The notes under the pieces were generated by a model. It made no database searches. It had not been told where the DNA came from and saw only the letters and a program-made list of their open reading frames with translations. A stretch of DNA of 64,000 nt from Methylobacterium sp. GTDB taxonomy: Bacteria > Pseudomonadota > Alphaproteobacteria > Rhizobiales > Beijerinckiaceae. A program made the translations under genes and the position numbers. The DNA is taken from NCBI GenBank assembly GCA_013823325.1, contig PNLY01000009.1, positions 1 through 64,000 on the forward strand, written 5' to 3'. Below, one piece after another: positions 15,987 through 26,214 of this stretch. Positions within the stretch are counted from its first letter, which is position 1. Each line of letters opens with the position of its first letter.

Positions 15987-18900
15987 TCAGTATTCCCACT
16001 CGGCCCCGACGCCGACCGCGGCGCTGCCGTCGGCATTGGTCTCGGCCTGGAGCTTCAGGCGGCGGGTCACGTCGATGCCGACCGAGACGCCGCTGTCCTC
16101 CGGCTTGGCGCCGGCCTTCACGCCGAGGGTGATGTTATCGGAGATCGAGCGGGAGACGCCGACCGTCGGCCCGCCCGGCCCCATCTGGACATCGAGGTTG
16201 TCGACGCCGAGCGAGCGGCGGATGCGCTCGAAGACGTCGTCGCCGCCGGCGCCGGAGAACTGGGCCGCGGTCTGGGCGAGCTGCAAGGCCTGGAAGGGCG
16301 AGAGCGAGCCGGAGGCGCGGGCAAAGAGCAGGCGTGACAGCACCTCCTCCGGCGGCAGCTCCGGCGAGGACGTGAAGGTGAACTCGGGCGCGGAGGCTTC
16401 GCCGGAGACGATGATCCGCGCGGTGACGTCGGCAGCCCGGGTCTCGGCGACGAAGTCGAGCGTCGGCATGACGTCGCCGGAGAAGGTGACGCGGCCCTTG
16501 CTGAAATCGAGGCGCTGGCTGGCGAGGTTGAGTCGCCCGCGCCTCAGATCGAAGCCGCCGGTCAACTGCGGCGCGCCGGAGGTGCCGCCGACGCGCAGGT
16601 CGCCGCCGAGTTCGGCATCGATGCCTCGCCCGCGGATGAAGACGCGTCCCGGCGCGGAGACTGTGATGTCGAGCACGGCGTCGAAGGCCGGCGCGCGGGC
16701 ACCCTTGCGCTTTGTGGCAGCGCGCGCGCGGCGCTCGGCCGCGAGGCGGGCCGCCGCCTGACCCTTGGCGTTGACGTGGCGGATGCCGTCGACCGGCCGC
16801 GAGCTGGATGGCAGGCGGTCGGGTACGGCGACCTCGATGGTGACGACATCGATGCGCCCGCCGATGCGCGGCCGCTGTGCCAGCGGGCCGGCAAGGTCGA
16901 GATTGAGATCGGTGACCGCCCGGCCCAGCCCGCTGTCGACGAGCTGGGCGCGCCGGCCTTCGATGCGGATCGTGCCAGGGAAACCGGCCTCCGGATCGAG
17001 CTTGACGTTGCCGCGGGCTGAGAGCGTGCCGCCGCCTGGCGTCTGCGCCGCGAAACGTTCGATGACGAGCTCGGGCCCATTGGCCGCAATGCGCGCCTCC
17101 ATCCCCGTCAGCTTCACACCCTGGAGCGCGTCGCTGAAGCTGCCGCCGGAGAGCGTCGCGCCGCCGGAGAGGCGCGGCGCGGCGAGCGTGCCGCCGGCGC
17201 GCAGGTCGAGCGCGAGCTGACCGGTCAATCGCCGGCCGTCGGCGGCGAGCTGGGCGTTGGCGAGCTGGGCGTCCGCCTTTCCTTGGATGGAGAGATCGAG
17301 CGCGCCCTCACCGCCGAGCGGAGCCCTGCCCTTGGCGGTCAGACTGACGAAGCGGCCGGCGTTCAGGCTGGCATCGAGGCTGGTGTGGCGCCCATCGAGC
17401 GCGCCCTGCCCGGAGATCTCGATCGGCGGCAGGCCGGCGGAGCGGGTCTGTGGCGCGACGAGACGGGCGATACGGAGGCGCCAGGGGCCGGTCGGCGCCT
17501 CAGGCGTCCCCTTGATCGTGGCTTCCGCATCGAGCGTGCCGGAGAGATCGAGGGTCGGCGACGCCAGGCGCGCGGCCGAGAGCGGGACGTTCTGCGCGGC
17601 AAAGCGCAGGTCGAGCGCCTTGCCGGCCTGGCCGTCGAGCGTGATCCGGCCGCCATCCAGCGCAATCGCGAGATCGCGGATGGCGACGCCGCCATCGATC
17701 ACGGTGAAGCTCGCCGGCTTGGCCAGCGCGATCTTGCGGCCGTCGCGGGTCGCCGTGAAGCTGGCAAGATCGAAGCGCACGGGATCGGCGACCGAAAGCC
17801 GGCCCTTGGAGGCGAGCGAAAAGCCGCGCGCATTGGCGTCGAGGCTGATGTCGCTGGAGTCCGCGCTACCCTTCGAGACAAGGCGGATCGCGCTCACCGG
17901 CTCGCCGGCGATGACGGCGCGATCGACCTGGACCGTGCCGTTGATCAGCGGTTTGCGCAGCGCGTCGACAATGCCGATGTCGGCATCGAGCCGATCGAGC
18001 GAAACGCTAGGCGCGACAAGCTTCTGCGCGCTGGCCTTGAGATCGAGATTCTGGCCGCCGGTCGGACGGGCCAGCTTCACGTCGGCCTCGATCCGGCCGC
18101 CGAGCTTGGCGAGTGCCAGCGCAGAGAGATCGTCGAGATTGCGGGCGGCGAGCTTGAGATTGCCTTCGGCGAGATTGGAAGCGTCGAGATCGAGCGCGCC
18201 ATTCAGCGTGACCGAGCCGATGGCGATGTCGAGCTGCGGCAGCGCCCAGCCGCCGGGGTCGCGCTTGGCGAAACGGACGGCGCCGGTCGCCGGCCGGCCA
18301 TCGACCTCGCCGGAGAGCTTGACGTCGCCGGTGAGCGCGCCTTGCAGGTCGCGCAGCACCGCATCGAGCGCGAGGCGCGGCACTGGCCGGCCAAGCGCGG
18401 TCGCGTTGCTGATCCCCGCCTTCAGCGTCGCGTCGAGCTTGTCGAGCGGGCCGGTCAGCGTCGCGTCGAACGCGCCCTGCCCCGACAGTTTCGGATCGGC
18501 GCGGCGCAGATCGGGAATGGCGATATTGGCGCGCAGGCTCGAGCCTTGCGCGCCGAGCGCACCGTCGGCGGTCGCTGCGACATGGGTTCCGGCGATGCGC
18601 AGGCCGTTGACGACGAGCCCGCTGCTGGCGGGCACGCGAATCTCGCCACCGAGCGAAAGCTTGCCGGCGAGCAGGCGGTCGAGTGCCTCCTGGCCGAGCG
18701 TCAGGGATTCGGCGCCGCCATCGAGCTTGACGGCATAGAGTTTCTTCTTTGGCTCGGCGTCGACATCGGCGCTGACAGCGGCCGCGCCCTTGAGCGAACG
18801 GCCGGCGAGTGTGCTGAGCCGGGAAAGATCCGGCAGCCGGGCCTGCACCTTGCCGAGGATGCGGGCCGGGTCGAGCCGGCCGGCATAGCCGAGCTCGGCG

Positions 18901-20309
18901 CCGCCGAAAGAAAGCTTCAGCGTCTCGAACTCGCCGCCACCGCCTTCAGAGGCCGTGCCGCGCAAGGTGAAGCGCAGGCGATCGCCGATGAAGCGCGCCA
19001 GGCCGGCGTCGGCGAGCGCGAGGCCGGAGGCCTCGCCATCGGAGACCAGCACGGTGCGCGTCGCCGGGTCGTTCAGCGCGCCGGTCGGCGTCGCCGTGAA
19101 GCTGAAGTCGAGCTTGCCGAGCTTGCCGGCCGGGACGCTCGCGCCTTCCGCCTGCAGGCTGGCCTTGACGCGCGGGCCGGCTGCCGGCCCGTTGATCGTC
19201 GCATCGAAGGCGAGCTTGGCGATCTCGGCGCCAGAAGCGACGGTGCGTCCCTCCGCATTGGGGCGCGCGGCGGCGGTGATCCTGAAGTCGAGGTTCTTGT
19301 CGGCGCGGTAGAGGCCGTTCACGTCGAGCCTCGCCAGTGCCGAGACCAGAGCCATCTGGTCGACCGAGACGGCGCCGCTATCGGCCAGGCCCACCGTACC
19401 GTCGAGCCGGGTCGAGCCCTCGAAGACCGGCGCGACCGGCGGCGGCATCAGGCCGGCGATGCGGGAATCAAGCGCAAGCAGGAGCCGCCGCCCCGCGCCC
19501 TGGCGGGTGAGATCGGCGGTGCCGTTGGCGCCGATGGTCGGGCCGGCAGTGAAGGCGAGCGTCGCGCGGAAGCGGTCGAGCGGGCCGTCACCGGTGAGGT
19601 CGAGCTTGACCGGCGGCCGATCCGGCAGGTCGGCGATGGTCGAGATCAGGCCGCCGGCCGGCTCGTCGAGCTTGACCGCGAGCTGGAGCTGCGTCGATTG
19701 CGGCACGAAGCGCAGGGTGACGTCGAGCGTGCCGCCCATGTCGAGACGGCGCCCGGCGAGTCGGAAATCCAGACCTTCGTTCGGTGGGCCGAGGCGGGCA
19801 GCTCCCGTCGCCGACAGCCTGGCGGGGGCGCCGATCACGGTCGGGCCGAGCGCCAGCTCGCCGAGCTGGAAGGCCTCGACGATCACCTTGAGCGGCAATT
19901 CGGGCAGGATCGGCGAATTGTCGGCCGGCGGCGGCGCGCCCGGCTCCCGCACAGGCTTGCGCAGGATCTCCAGCTTGCCGATCTCGAGGCGGTTGACCTC
20001 GAGCCGGCGCAGCAGCAGCGCCGAGCGCGTCCAGATCAGCCTCGCGCGATCGAGCCTGAGCCAGGGGCCGTCGCGATCGGAGATGACGATGTCGCGGATG
20101 GAGGCGTCCGAGGAGAGCGCGCCGTCGACGGCGCCGATCGAGACCTGGCTGCCGTCGGTGGAGAGCGCCTTGGAGATCAGGTCGGCCAGCACGCCGCGCT
20201 CGCCGGCGTTCTGGGCGAAGCCGCCGAGGCCAGTGAAGACGACCAAAGTCGCAGCGATGACCAGGGCTGCGATACCGGCGATCAGACGGGGGAAGCGGAG
20301 CGCGCCCAT
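15987..20309 (-). CDS. tamB: Translocation and assembly module protein TamB
   Basis: TamB, 1440 residues, spans the periplasm as a long beta-taco, working with TamA in outer-membrane protein insertion and probably phospholipid transport. An N-terminal membrane anchor (residues about 7-30, IAGIAALVIAATLVVF) is followed by repetitive beta-rich sequence with many LDG, LDL and LSG strands. The C-terminal DUF490 domain contains LDITVSAPGRVFIRGRG, LTGGFDLRRGRLNL, LDFSKGRVTFSG and ends in VGAEWEY. The start codon overlaps the tamA stop (TGATG), so the pair is translationally coupled. It is at the long end of the family range. Confidence 0.95.
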   Translation of the reverse strand: MGALRFPRLIAGIAALVIAATLVVFTGLGGFAQNAGERGVLADLISKALSTDGSQVSIGAVDGALSSDASIRDIVISDRDGPWLRLDRARLIWTRSALLLRRLEVNRLEIGKLEILRKPVREPGAPPPADNSPILPELPLKVIVEAFQLGELALGPTVIGAPARLSATGAARLGPPNEGLDFRLAGRRLDMGGTLDVTLRFVPQSTQLQLAVKLDEPAGGLISTIADLPDRPPVKLDLTGDGPLDRFRATLAFTAGPTIGANGTADLTRQGAGRRLLLALDSRIAGLMPPPVAPVFEGSTRLDGTVGLADSGAVSVDQMALVSALARLDVNGLYRADKNLDFRITAAARPNAEGRTVASGAEIAKLAFDATINGPAAGPRVKASLQAEGASVPAGKLGKLDFSFTATPTGALNDPATRTVLVSDGEASGLALADAGLARFIGDRLRFTLRGTASEGGGGEFETLKLSFGGAELGYAGRLDPARILGKVQARLPDLSRLSTLAGRSLKGAAAVSADVDAEPKKKLYAVKLDGGAESLTLGQEALDRLLAGKLSLGGEIRVPASSGLVVNGLRIAGTHVAATADGALGAQGSSLRANIAIPDLRRADPKLSGQGAFDATLTGPLDKLDATLKAGISNATALGRPVPRLALDAVLRDLQGALTGDVKLSGEVDGRPATGAVRFAKRDPGGWALPQLDIAIGSVTLNGALDLDASNLAEGNLKLAARNLDDLSALALAKLGGRIEADVKLARPTGGQNLDLKASAQKLVAPSVSLDRLDADIGIVDALRKPLINGTVQVDRAVIAGEPVSAIRLVSKGSADSSDISLDANARGFSLASKGRLSVADPVRFDLASFTATRDGRKIALAKPASFTVIDGGVAIRDLAIALDGGRITLDGQAGKALDLRFAAQNVPLSAARLASPTLDLSGTLDAEATIKGTPEAPTGPWRLRIARLVAPQTRSAGLPPIEISGQGALDGRHTSLDASLNAGRFVSLTAKGRAPLGGEGALDLSIQGKADAQLANAQLAADGRRLTGQLALDLRAGGTLAAPRLSGGATLSGGSFSDALQGVKLTGMEARIAANGPELVIERFAAQTPGGGTLSARGNVKLDPEAGFPGTIRIEGRRAQLVDSGLGRAVTDLNLDLAGPLAQRPRIGGRIDVVTIEVAVPDRLPSSSRPVDGIRHVNAKGQAAARLAAERRARAATKRKGARAPAFDAVLDITVSAPGRVFIRGRGIDAELGGDLRVGGTSGAPQLTGGFDLRRGRLNLASQRLDFSKGRVTFSGDVMPTLDFVAETRAADVTARIIVSGEASAPEFTFTSSPELPPEEVLSRLLFARASGSLSPFQALQLAQTAAQFSGAGGDDVFERIRRSLGVDNLDVQMGPGGPTVGVSRSISDNITLGVKAGAKPEDSGVSVGIDVTRRLKLQAETNADGSAAVGVGAEWEY

Positions 20310-22324
20310 CAGAAGGCCTGCCCGATGCTGATATAGAGCGCGACCGGCTTGTCGCCCTTGCGCGGGTTGAGCGGAGCGGCGACGTCGAGCCGGATCGGTC
20401 CGATCGGCGTGTAATAGCGCAGCCCGAGGCCGGCGGCGTACTGGATCTTCTCCTTGAAGTTCGGGAACTCCGACGCGAAGGCCATGCCGGCGTCGAAGAA
20501 GGGCACGATGCCGATCGTGTTGGTGATCTTGATGCGCGCTTCGACCGAGGCTTCGAACAGGCTGCGCCCGCCGGTCAGGTGATTGAGCGGGCCGAGCGGC
20601 GAGAGCGTGCGATAGGCGTAGCCGCGCACCGAGCCGCCGCCACCGGCATAGAAGCGCCGCGTCGCAGGCACCTCGTCGAGATCGGCGCCTGCGATCGAGC
20701 CGAGCCCGATCCGGCCGGCGAGGACATAGCGGGCATCCTCGTCGAGCGCGTAATAGCCGGAGAGCGAGGCCTTGCTCTGGATGAAGGGCGCAGCGTTGTC
20801 GCCGAAGGCGGCATAGGGCGTCACCGAGGCGACGGCCCTGATGCCACGGGTCGGATCGAGCTGGTTGTCGGTCGAATCGTAGCGCAGCGAGAGCGGCACG
20901 CCGATCAGCGTATAATCGACCTGGCCGAGCACGTCGCTGGTCTGGCCACGCTCGGCCTCGACGCCGGCCTGGATCGAGAAGACGTCGCTAAAGCGATGGC
21001 GGATCGCGGCGGTGACGTTGGCGTAGCGCGCGGTATAGCCGCCATAGCGGTTGGTGCCGACGCGCTCGCGCACCCCGGTCGCGTCGATCAGGAGGTCGTT
21101 GCGGCTGCCGCCGAGCGCCGGTTTCAGGAAGCTCGCCGAAAAGCGGGCGCCGAGATCGGTCGGCTCGAAATCGCCGAAACGCTGGACCTTGGTGCCGTCG
21201 ATCCGCGGCGCGAAGAAGACGGAGGCTTCGAGCCGCAATCGCTCGGCACCGCCGAACAGGTTGCGATGCTCCCAATAGGTCTTCACCGCCGGGCCGTCGA
21301 TCGTCGAATAGCGAGCGGAGAAGCCGAGCAGATGCTTGGGTCGTTCGTTGACCTCGACGAAGATCGGCAGGTTGCCGGCCTGGTCCAGCCCCTTGGCTTC
21401 GCGGATGCGGATCGAGCCGACGGCCGGGATCGTCGCGATCGACTTGCGCGTGTCGGCCAGCGCCTTGGGCGAATAGGGTTCGCCCGGCTCCAGATAGATG
21501 AAGGAGCGGATCACCTCGGGCGGGATGTCGCCGGTCTCGGTGATCGAGACGTCGCCGAAGCCGGCCACCGGGCCGGGATCGACGAGGAGCGAGACGTCCA
21601 TCGTCTTGGCGGCGTGGTCGACGACGGGGCGGACCTCGACGACGCGCGCGAGCGGGCGGGACTTGTTGCGCCAGTAATCGACCAGCGCGACCTGCGCCGC
21701 CCGGACCGAGGACGAAAGCGCGGGCGCGCCGGGCACGAGGCCGGAGACCTTGCCGGGGTCGGAGATCACCGTCGACGGATCGCGGCGTCCGCTCGCCACG
21801 ATGTCGATGTTGCGCAGCGAGAATTGCGGCCCCGGATCGACGGTGACCACGACCGGGGCGGGAGCGCGGTTGCGGTAGCGCTCGGCTGTCGACGCCAGTC
21901 CGGGCGGCGGCTCGCCGGCCTGCGTCACCGCGACGCCGTCCACCGCGATCGCGACCTGCGCATTGAAATAGCCCTGGGCCCAGAGCGCATCGATCAATGG
22001 ATTGATGTCGGCGGCGGCGCGGCGGGCCAGAGTCTCACCGTCGGGCGGGGCATCTTCGCGCAGGCGATAGAGCAGCGAGGCGTCCTGCATGCTGCGCTTC
22101 AGGGCGCTGGCATCGGGCACATCGCCGAGCTCGAACTTCAATTCATAGGGCAGCGTGGTCGCGCTGACCGGCGGCGGCTTGTCCTTGCTGCCGAAGAGGT
22201 TGAAGACGTCGAGCGACGACAGGTCGAAGGCACGGGCCGGCGAAATCTCACCGGCAAGCATCGCCGCGAAAGCAACCAAGCCTCCGCCGGCAATGCCGAT
22301 CCTGCCCCTTCGCCATGACCGCAT
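20309..22324 (-). CDS. tamA: Translocation and assembly module protein TamA
   Basis: TamA is an Omp85-family outer-membrane protein, 671 residues here. It has a signal peptide (cleavage near SPARA before FDLSSLD), three POTRA domains over about residues 50-330, and a 16-strand barrel. The conserved barrel motifs are YAGGGGSVRGYAYRTLSPLG, the lid-lock RGY motif, FDAGMAF, and the final LRYYTPIGPIRLDVAAPLN trimmed here to GPIRLDVA, ending in ISIGQAF with the terminal Phe. ATG 22324 is chosen over TTG 22327 because GGAGG lies four bases before ATG. tamB follows with overlapping codons. Confidence 0.95.
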   Translation of the reverse strand: MRSWRRGRIGIAGGGLVAFAAMLAGEISPARAFDLSSLDVFNLFGSKDKPPPVSATTLPYELKFELGDVPDASALKRSMQDASLLYRLREDAPPDGETLARRAAADINPLIDALWAQGYFNAQVAIAVDGVAVTQAGEPPPGLASTAERYRNRAPAPVVVTVDPGPQFSLRNIDIVASGRRDPSTVISDPGKVSGLVPGAPALSSSVRAAQVALVDYWRNKSRPLARVVEVRPVVDHAAKTMDVSLLVDPGPVAGFGDVSITETGDIPPEVIRSFIYLEPGEPYSPKALADTRKSIATIPAVGSIRIREAKGLDQAGNLPIFVEVNERPKHLLGFSARYSTIDGPAVKTYWEHRNLFGGAERLRLEASVFFAPRIDGTKVQRFGDFEPTDLGARFSASFLKPALGGSRNDLLIDATGVRERVGTNRYGGYTARYANVTAAIRHRFSDVFSIQAGVEAERGQTSDVLGQVDYTLIGVPLSLRYDSTDNQLDPTRGIRAVASVTPYAAFGDNAAPFIQSKASLSGYYALDEDARYVLAGRIGLGSIAGADLDEVPATRRFYAGGGGSVRGYAYRTLSPLGPLNHLTGGRSLFEASVEARIKITNTIGIVPFFDAGMAFASEFPNFKEKIQYAAGLGLRYYTPIGPIRLDVAAPLNPRKGDKPVALYISIGQAF

Positions 22325-22497
22325 CAAACCTCCAACGCAACCCGACTAGAACGCAGCGAATGCGTTGATTTTGTGATCGCGCCTCCGATTGATCACAATT
22401 CGACGCTCGGGATCAGCTTACCGTCAACCGAAAATCTGAACGAATCGTTCGCCATCCGCGCTTTGCCGGATTTCTACGATCAGATCACGCTTGCTGC

Positions 22498-23265
22498 TCA
22501 ATCACCCTGTTCTGCCAGCGCGAACGAGATCGCGGTGACCGGGTCGAGCCGGGCGATCACCGGACCGACCGTCGGCGCGAGCACGCCGCCGCAGAGGCTG
22601 CCCGTGGTGATGATCTGGCCGGCCTTGAGCGGACCGAGCGGCCCCTCGACCGGGCGATTCGCCCAGGCGAGCGCGGTGACCAGCGGATCGCCATTGGCAT
22701 GCAGCGCCTGGCGGTCATAGAGCACGTCGCCATCGAGCTCGACCGTGCAATTCAGGGCCGGGACGTCGTCGAAGATGCTGAAAGGAACCTCGGGACCGAG
22801 CAGGTAGCCGCCATGCCCCATTGCATCGGCCAGCCAGAGCGGGAACGGCACATTGGTCCAGTCGGCGATGCGGCTCTCGACGATCTCGATCCCGACGAGG
22901 GCGGCGTCGCAATGGTCGATCAGCTCCTCGCGGGTATAGGGCTGGCCGGGGCGCAGCGGCATGTCGCGGCCGAGCCGGACGGCGAGCTCGATCTCGACGC
23001 GCAATTCGGCGCCGTGGACGCCGCGATAGGTGTCGCCGGACTTGAGATAGGGCCCCTGCATCAGCCCGGCCATCGGCCGGCCGCCCTCGCCGAGCGAGAC
23101 CTTCCAGCCGGCGAGCGGATAGCCCATGCCCTTGTTGACCTCGGCCTGCGCGGCGAAGCCGGCATCGACATCGGCAGGGACCGGCAGGGTCGCGATATCG
23201 ACCAGCTTGTGGCCGCGGCGGGCGGCGATGAAGGCGCCAGCAAGAGTCTCGGTCGTCACAGCCAT
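22498..23265 (-). CDS. 2-oxopent-4-enoate hydratase family protein
   Basis: A 255-residue member of the MhpD/fumarylacetoacetase fold: 2-keto-4-pentenoate hydratases and related decarboxylases. Key stretches are GYPLAGWKVSLG near the N-terminus, the acidic metal-binding VEIELAVRLGRDMP and ALVGIEIVESRI, and the C-terminal LKAGQIITTGSLCGG. These enzymes act on 2-hydroxydienoates in meta-cleavage of aromatics, but no dioxygenase or partner gene is next to it. The exact substrate is therefore unknown. It is followed on the same strand by an EamA transporter gene upstream, 101 bases away. Confidence 0.85.
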   Translation of the reverse strand: MAVTTETLAGAFIAARRGHKLVDIATLPVPADVDAGFAAQAEVNKGMGYPLAGWKVSLGEGGRPMAGLMQGPYLKSGDTYRGVHGAELRVEIELAVRLGRDMPLRPGQPYTREELIDHCDAALVGIEIVESRIADWTNVPFPLWLADAMGHGGYLLGPEVPFSIFDDVPALNCTVELDGDVLYDRQALHANGDPLVTALAWANRPVEGPLGPLKAGQIITTGSLCGGVLAPTVGPVIARLDPVTAISFALAEQGD

Positions 23266-23366
23266 GGTCGTCTCGTCCCCGTCACCATCATGGCGGAACC
23301 TCGCCGCCTCATCTTCTCTGGCTACAGCATCGACCGGCTTGCGGAAACCCAGGATTGGGACATGGA

Positions 23367-24251
23367 CTATTTCCGGCTGGCGAGCACGACGCCGAGCACG
23401 GCGACCGCCATGCCGACGAGCTGGATCGGGCTCAGCGTCTCACCGAAGAGGATCCAGGCCTCGACCGCGACCGCCGGCGGCACGAGGTAGAGAAAGGTCG
23501 CGATGCGCGAGACCTGGCCGCGGCGGATCATCACGAGATAGAGCCCGATGCCGCCGAGCGAGAGCGCCAGAACCGACCAGGCCAGGACAAGGCCCATGGT
23601 CAGATTCCACTCGATCCGCATCGGCTCGAGCAGGAAGGCGAAGGGCAGCGTGAACAGGAAGGCGGCGATGTACTGCACCGCCGTCACCGTGCGCAGGTCG
23701 CCCTCGACGATGCGCGCCTTCTGCCAGAACGAGCCGAGCGTGACCGACAGCATGCCGACGACGTTGACGACGATGGGCAGCGCGACGGCATGAAGCGCCT
23801 CGGGCGCGACGCCGACCAGCTTCGGCTCCAGCACCAGCGCGATACCGACGAAGCCGAAAACGATGCCGAGCCAGCGGATCGGCGAGATGCTCTCGCGCAT
23901 GATCAAGGGCGCAAACAAGGCCGTCAGGACCGGCTGCAGCCCAGCGATCAGGCCCGAGACGCCGGCCGGCAGGCCATGGCGCACCGCCCACCAGACGCCG
24001 CCGAGATAGATGGCATGCAGGAGGGTGCCGGCGACGACGCAATCGAACAGGGCGCGCCGCGTCTTCGGCCAGGGTGCCCCCATAGCGAAAGCGAGCACGG
24101 CGAGCGCCAGGCCGGCGCAGCCGAAGCGGACCGAGAGGAAGGTCAGCGCATCGGAATAGCGGGCCGAATAGCCGGCAACGATCCAGCCGCTCGACCAGAG
24201 GAAGACGAAGAGCGCCGGCGACAGGCGCAGGAAGAGCGGGGAATCGAACAT
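23367..24251 (-). CDS. EamA/DMT family transporter
   Basis: A 294-residue inner-membrane protein with about ten helices in two EamA repeats (residues about 12-140 and 150-292), the drug/metabolite transporter superfamily. The first repeat has FVFLWSSGWIVAGYSARYSDAL trimmed here to LWSSGWIVAGY; the second ends in GETLSPIQLVGMAVAVLGV, a typical signature. Such proteins export amino acids or other metabolites; the substrate is not readable. It diverges from the YihY-type gene at 24.4 kb. Confidence 0.9.
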   Translation of the reverse strand: MFDSPLFLRLSPALFVFLWSSGWIVAGYSARYSDALTFLSVRFGCAGLALAVLAFAMGAPWPKTRRALFDCVVAGTLLHAIYLGGVWWAVRHGLPAGVSGLIAGLQPVLTALFAPLIMRESISPIRWLGIVFGFVGIALVLEPKLVGVAPEALHAVALPIVVNVVGMLSVTLGSFWQKARIVEGDLRTVTAVQYIAAFLFTLPFAFLLEPMRIEWNLTMGLVLAWSVLALSLGGIGLYLVMIRRGQVSRIATFLYLVPPAVAVEAWILFGETLSPIQLVGMAVAVLGVVLASRK

Positions 24252-24403
24252 GGCGGAGGCCTTCTACGGGCCTGATAGGCTGGAAAGCGGCAGCTGTCGC
24301 CGCATCTGGACGCCGTGGCGGCATGTTCCGTGCACCTGCCATCCGGTGCTCTTGCCACCGCGGCGGCGAACCACCAAAGATCGCGCCGTCGCCCGAGACC
24401 CGC

Positions 24404-25261
24404 ATGTCGCTACGTTCCGTCCCTGCCCTCGCCTTCGAGCGCTTCATCGCCCATGACGGCTGGGCGATCGCCAGCCACATCGCGCTCTCGGTGCTGATGT
24501 CGCTGTTCCCGTTCCTGATCCTGATCACCGCGCTCGGGGGGTTCTTCGGTTCCCAGGCGGCGGCGGACGAAGCGGCTCAGCTGCTGCTGGAGGCATGGCC
24601 ACGCGAGGTCGCGGAGCCGATCGCGCGCGAGGTCCGCTCGGTGCTGACCGCGGTGCGCAAGGACGCGCTGACGCTCGGCGCGATCCTGGCGCTGTATTTT
24701 TCGTCGTCAGGGGTCGAGGCCGTCAGGATCGGGCTCAACCGCGCCTATGAGGCCTATGAATGGCGCAGCTGGTGGCGCACGCGGCTGGAATCGATCGTCT
24801 ACGTGATTGGCGGTGCGGTCTTCATGCTCGCCTTCTCGCTGCTGGTCGTGCTCGGTCCGCTGATCTGGCGCGGCATCGTCGGCTTCGCGCCCGCTCTCGC
24901 CCCGCTCGGCTTCCTGCTCGCCTTCCTGCGCATCGCCGGGGCGACCGTGCTGGTGGTGCTGGCGCTCAGCGTCGCGCACAAGCTGCTGCCGGCCCGCGCC
25001 CCGCATATCGGCGCGATGTGGCCGGGCATCCTGATGACGCTGGTGGTCTGGCTGATCGGCGGCGTCGGCTTCGGCTGGTATCTCGATTCCTTCGCCGGCG
25101 CCTATGTCACCACCTATGCCGGCCTCGCCACGGCGATGATCGCGCTGGTCTTCCTCTACTGGCTGGCGGCGATCTTCCTCTACGGCGCCGAACTCAACGC
25201 CGCGATCGCGCTGCGCCGGGCGCCGGAGAAGTCGAGCGGCGACGTTCTGAGCGGGTTGTGA
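24404..25261 (+). CDS. YihY/BrkB family inner-membrane protein
   Basis: A 285-residue polytopic protein of the YihY/virulence-factor BrkB family, formerly mislabelled RNase BN. About six membrane helices are visible, with the family-typical SVLMSLFPFLILITAL, the loop SSSGVEAVRIGLNRAYE, and the C-terminal GLATAMIALVFLYWLAAIFLYGAEL trimmed here to FLYWLAAIFLYGAE. Its role is not established. ATG 24404 is chosen because it gives the usual short N-terminus; ATG 24323 in frame would add 27 Cys/Pro-rich residues with no homology support. Confidence 0.88.
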   Translation: MSLRSVPALAFERFIAHDGWAIASHIALSVLMSLFPFLILITALGGFFGSQAAADEAAQLLLEAWPREVAEPIAREVRSVLTAVRKDALTLGAILALYFSSSGVEAVRIGLNRAYEAYEWRSWWRTRLESIVYVIGGAVFMLAFSLLVVLGPLIWRGIVGFAPALAPLGFLLAFLRIAGATVLVVLALSVAHKLLPARAPHIGAMWPGILMTLVVWLIGGVGFGWYLDSFAGAYVTTYAGLATAMIALVFLYWLAAIFLYGAELNAAIALRRAPEKSSGDVLSGL

Positions 25262-25271
25262 GCTTTCGCCT

Positions 25272-26138
25272 TCAGGCCGTTAGACCGTCACGGTAGCGGC
25301 GGCTGCCGGAGAAACTCTCCCCTGTATCCATCTCGACGTCGAAATCGCCAGAGGGCTTGCCGGCGATGCGCCGGATACGGGCCGCATTGACCAGCCTCGT
25401 GCGATGGATGCGGGAAAAACCGAGCGGGCGCAGCCGCTCCTCCTCCGCCTGCAGCGTCGCGCGGATCAGGTGGCGCTTGCCGCTCGCCAGGCAGTACTCG
25501 ACGTAATTTCCGGCTGAGACGACCGCGACGATCTCGGCCGGCTCCAGCCGCAGATCGACCGTGCCGTCGCGCAGCCAGAAGCCGGCAGGCGCAGCAGCTG
25601 CGACGGCCGGCGCTTGCGGCTGCGGGCGCCTCCGCCAGAGCTCGCTCAGCCAGAACAGAGCCGCGAGCAAGAGGTAGACGAGAATATCCTTGCGCAACTC
25701 GTAGAACAGGTTGCCGCCGGAGAAACCGAAACCATAGCTGCCGGCGCCGGCGGCCCAGTAGCCAAGCTTGCGCAGCAGAACCATACCGCAGACATGCACG
25801 GCCGAGAAAGCGAGGATCGCAGCGGCGTGCAAAGGTCCGAGGAGCCATGGCCGACGGGGCCAATTGAGCGAGACCAGCACCAGCCGATGGACGAGCGGCG
25901 CCAGCGCGACGACCAGGACGCCACTCGAAATTTCCCAAAGCAGGGGTTGCCACAGCGGAACGGCGCGGCCGAGGCGGCTGAGATCGTGCGAGGTCGAGAA
26001 CGCGTTGACCAGACAGGTCAGGGCGGTGCCCAACGCGATCGCCAGATAGGGCGGCCAGCCCCGGAGACGACCCGAGCCGCCATTCGTCACGGCCGCGTCG
26101 CCGCTCGTCCCAGCGCGCTGGCTTTCATCCCGCAGCAT
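25272..26138 (-). CDS. Membrane-bound LytTR-type DNA-binding regulator
   Basis: A 288-residue predicted membrane regulator. Four hydrophobic helices occupy about residues 15-165. A LytTR DNA-binding domain fills the C-terminal 100 residues, with IVAVVSAGNYVEYCLASG, RATLQAEEERL, the characteristic FSRIHRTRLVNAARI and SGSRRYRDGL. ATG 26138 is preferred. ATG 26216 lies in the same frame but overlaps the start of the divergent acyltransferase gene and has no Shine-Dalgarno sequence. The arrangement suggests it controls the acyltransferase in response to a membrane or envelope signal; this is inference. Confidence 0.85.
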   Translation of the reverse strand: MLRDESQRAGTSGDAAVTNGGSGRLRGWPPYLAIALGTALTCLVNAFSTSHDLSRLGRAVPLWQPLLWEISSGVLVVALAPLVHRLVLVSLNWPRRPWLLGPLHAAAILAFSAVHVCGMVLLRKLGYWAAGAGSYGFGFSGGNLFYELRKDILVYLLLAALFWLSELWRRRPQPQAPAVAAAAPAGFWLRDGTVDLRLEPAEIVAVVSAGNYVEYCLASGKRHLIRATLQAEEERLRPLGFSRIHRTRLVNAARIRRIAGKPSGDFDVEMDTGESFSGSRRYRDGLTA

Positions 26139-26214
26139 CGACTGCTCGTCCCGCACCGTCTCGACCTGCGCGCTGGCATGCCGGCCTGCTCGGGGCGAGC
26201 AAGGGACCACCGTC

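Noticed and set aside
15436..15999. Small open frames upstream of the porin as genes
   Set aside because: No ribosome sites, no family resemblance, and the sequence looks like promoter and repeat DNA.
17283..20336. A 1017-codon plus-strand open frame opposite tamB
   Set aside because: It is antisense to a clear tamB gene, is dominated by Arg/Glu/Ala/Gly, has no domain or ribosome site, and is expected from codon bias in GC-rich DNA.
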